This document shows, in pieces, positions 62,659 through 64,000 of a stretch of 64,000 bases of DNA. The DNA lies in NCBI RefSeq assembly GCF_026965555.1, contig NZ_CP114040.1, forward strand, positions 2,170,001 through 2,234,000, in the 5' to 3' direction. The notes below the pieces were generated by a model. That model was not told where the DNA came from, made no database searches, and saw nothing but the letters and a program-made list of their open reading frames with translations. The number at the start of each line of letters is the position of its first letter. Positions within the stretch are counted from its first letter, which is position 1. This DNA is from Nannocystis punicea. Lineage in GTDB: Bacteria > Myxococcota_A > Polyangia > Nannocystales > Nannocystaceae. A program made the translations under genes and the position numbers.

Positions 62659-64000
62659 TCCACGATCGGCGAGCGGCGCGGTCGAGGTGGTGTGGCCGGG
62701 CAAGTACGGGCCCGACGGCGCGCGCGTCGAGGTGCCGGCGCGGGCGCTGGGGCTGCAGGTCGAGCAGGTGATCGGCGGGGCCGAGGCCGAGCCGACGCGG
62801 GCGCCGGGGCTCTTGCTCGGCGGCGACAACCTGCTGGTGATGGACGCGCTGATGCCGACGCACGCCGGGGCGATCGACCTGGTGTACATCGACCCGCCGT
62901 TCGCCACGGGCCACGAGTTCGAGCGGACGACGCGGGTCGGGGCCGACGCGGAGGGGCCGGAGCTGCGCTCGCGGGCCTACAGCGACCGCTGGCCGGGCGG
63001 GGTCGCGGGGCTGCTGCAGATGCTGGACCCGCGGCTGCGGCGGATCCACCGCCTGCTGGCGCCGCACGGCAGCCTGTACGTGCACGTCGACCCGATCGTC
63101 GGCCACGCGGTGAAGCTGCTGCTCGACGAGATCTTCGGGCCGGGTTGTTTTCAGCGCGAGATCGTGTGGCGCGTCGGCTGGGTGTCCGGGTTCAAGGCGC
63201 GCGCCAACAACTGGATCCGCAACCACGACCTCATCTACTTCTACGTCAAGGACCCGCAGCGGTTCGTGTTCCACCGCCAGGTCAACCCGCACCCGGCCGA
63301 GTACCGGCGGCGCAAGGGCGAGGCCGACCAGCAGGGCGGGGTGCCGGTCGAGGACGTGTGGAACGCGAGCCCGGCCGAGTGGCGGCTGCGCGGGCCGGAC
63401 TCGCTCGACTCGATCCAGATCAAGAGCTTCTCGCGCGAGAAGACCGGGTGGGCGACGCAGAAGAACGAGAGCTTGCTGCGCCGGATCGTCGCCGCCAGCT
63501 CGAACCCGGGCGGGCTGGTGGCCGACTTCTTCTGCGGCGCCGGGACCACTTTGGCGGCCGCGCACGCGCTGGGACGGCGGTGGATCGGCTGTGACAGCGC
63601 GGCGGCGGCGGTCGAGCTGGCCCACGCCCGGATGGCCGAAAAGCCAGGTGTGCAATTCGTCCGCGCCGGGCTCGGCGCGGAGGAGCGCCAGATCTGGCTC
63701 TCGGGTCAGGTCGAGCCGTGGCCGGCGGCAGCGCTGCGCCTGCGCGGGGCCGAGGCCGTGGCGGGGCCGCTGGCGGGGGTCGCCGGCGAGACTGCAGTAT
63801 GGGTCGGGCCGCTGGCGGCGGCGGTGACGGCGGCGGAGGTGGCGGAAGCGGCGGCAGCGGCGGCGAGCCTCGGCCTGCGCCGGCTCGAGGTGCTGGGGTG
63901 GGCGTGGGCGTTCCCGGCCGGCGCCGAGCTGGCCCCCGGGACAGGTGTGAGCGTGGTCTGTCTGCAGCTGCGGCGCTCGCTGCTCGACCCGCGCTGCCAC
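62651..64000 (+). CDS. DNA methyltransferase, beta-class N6-adenine/N4-cytosine type (3' end outside window)
   Basis: The frame from ATG 62651 is open to the window edge (450 residues). LLLGGDNLLVMDALMPTHAG is followed by DLVYIDPPFATGHEF, the DPPF catalytic motif, then a region SLYVHVDPIVGHAVKLLLDE and WNASPAEWRLRGPDS. The AdoMet motif FFCGAGTTLAAAHALGRRW comes after, the order seen in beta-class (type III Mod-like) enzymes. The target recognition domain lies between (VGWVSGFKARANNWIRNHDL). No res-type partner is visible before it. Whether a restriction gene follows is not in the window. The ATG is part of a GACATGTC repeat unit, 3 bp after the cytochrome stop codon. Weak units are also at about 63632 and 63938. 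Confidence 0.9.
   Translation, partial: MSRPRSASGAVEVVWPGKYGPDGARVEVPARALGLQVEQVIGGAEAEPTRAPGLLLGGDNLLVMDALMPTHAGAIDLVYIDPPFATGHEFERTTRVGADAEGPELRSRAYSDRWPGGVAGLLQMLDPRLRRIHRLLAPHGSLYVHVDPIVGHAVKLLLDEIFGPGCFQREIVWRVGWVSGFKARANNWIRNHDLIYFYVKDPQRFVFHRQVNPHPAEYRRRKGEADQQGGVPVEDVWNASPAEWRLRGPDSLDSIQIKSFSREKTGWATQKNESLLRRIVAASSNPGGLVADFFCGAGTTLAAAHALGRRWIGCDSAAAAVELAHARMAEKPGVQFVRAGLGAEERQIWLSGQVEPWPAAALRLRGAEAVAGPLAGVAGETAVWVGPLAAAVTAAEVAEAAAAAASLGLRRLEVLGWAWAFPAGAELAPGTGVSVVCLQLRRSLLDPRCH

Overview
The window is very GC-rich DNA with strong G/C third-position bias. It is best explained as the chromosome of a myxobacterium, probably from the Nannocystis/Plesiocystis side of the group (inference). 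The supporting evidence is two secreted proteins ending in a MYXO-CTERM-type tail (GCGCRS, hydrophobic helix, Arg cluster), many lipoproteins with a Cys-Gly-Asp start and Thr/Ser/Gly-rich linkers, two IgGFc-binding-domain lipoproteins, three VWA lipoproteins and a eukaryote-like Ser/Thr kinase fused to an AAA-type ATPase. I saw no rRNA, tRNA, CRISPR array, prophage or IS transposase.

Layout. 1-11.6 kb: end of an unknown gene, leuS, a porin, a VWA lipoprotein, a winged-helix regulator divergent from purL-purQ. 11.6-25 kb: IgGFc-type lipoprotein, a gene-poor stretch, a 113/131-bp tandem repeat that runs into an FG-GAP lipoprotein gene, an M15 peptidase, GspC-like and secretin-N-like fragments, an NDH-2-like flavoprotein, a VWA lipoprotein and an unknown membrane protein. 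25-40 kb: a small secreted protein coupled to a lipin-type (LNS2) phosphatase, a repeat field with a frameshifted small gene, a C26 glutamine hydrolase, an M3 oligopeptidase, a duplicated pair of small secreted proteins, a Suv3-type RNA helicase, a third VWA lipoprotein, an HSL-family esterase, a steroid-5-alpha-reductase-family protein and a lipoprotein metalloprotease. 40-52.5 kb: a MalQ-like enzyme followed by the kinase-ATPase, a bestrophin, an alpha/beta hydrolase, a lipoprotein, a small MYXO-CTERM protein, and a TetR regulator cotranscribed with an Old Yellow Enzyme. 52.5-64 kb: second IgGFc lipoprotein, the DNA-repair pair mrfA-mrfB, a small lipoprotein, a c-type cytochrome and the start of a DNA methyltransferase. 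Most genes are housekeeping, envelope or secretion functions in short operons.

The most unusual content is not a gene. A short palindromic unit with an exact 14-bp pitch, strongest form TGTCC-N4-GGACA (so adjacent units read GGACATGTCC), is strewn over the whole window. It occurs in about 20 intergenic clusters of 2-8 units, mostly just past gene 3' ends and between convergent genes. Weaker 2-6 unit runs lie inside many coding regions, including purL, purQ, the Suv3-like helicase, mrfB and the kinase. Substitutions often keep the two arms pairable, including G-U pairs. Some start codons (47135, 62651) and some stop codons (35059, 50557) lie inside units. I know of no described family matching it.

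Three genes also show copies of their own 3' ends extending downstream (FG-GAP gene, 60.8-kb lipoprotein, and more doubtfully the 21.7-kb VWA gene). mrfB carries a roughly 600-residue low-complexity insertion built partly of 96-bp and 117-bp tandem repeats. Start codons are my choices from frame, lipobox or signal peptide and nearby ribosome-binding sequence, and several are uncertain.
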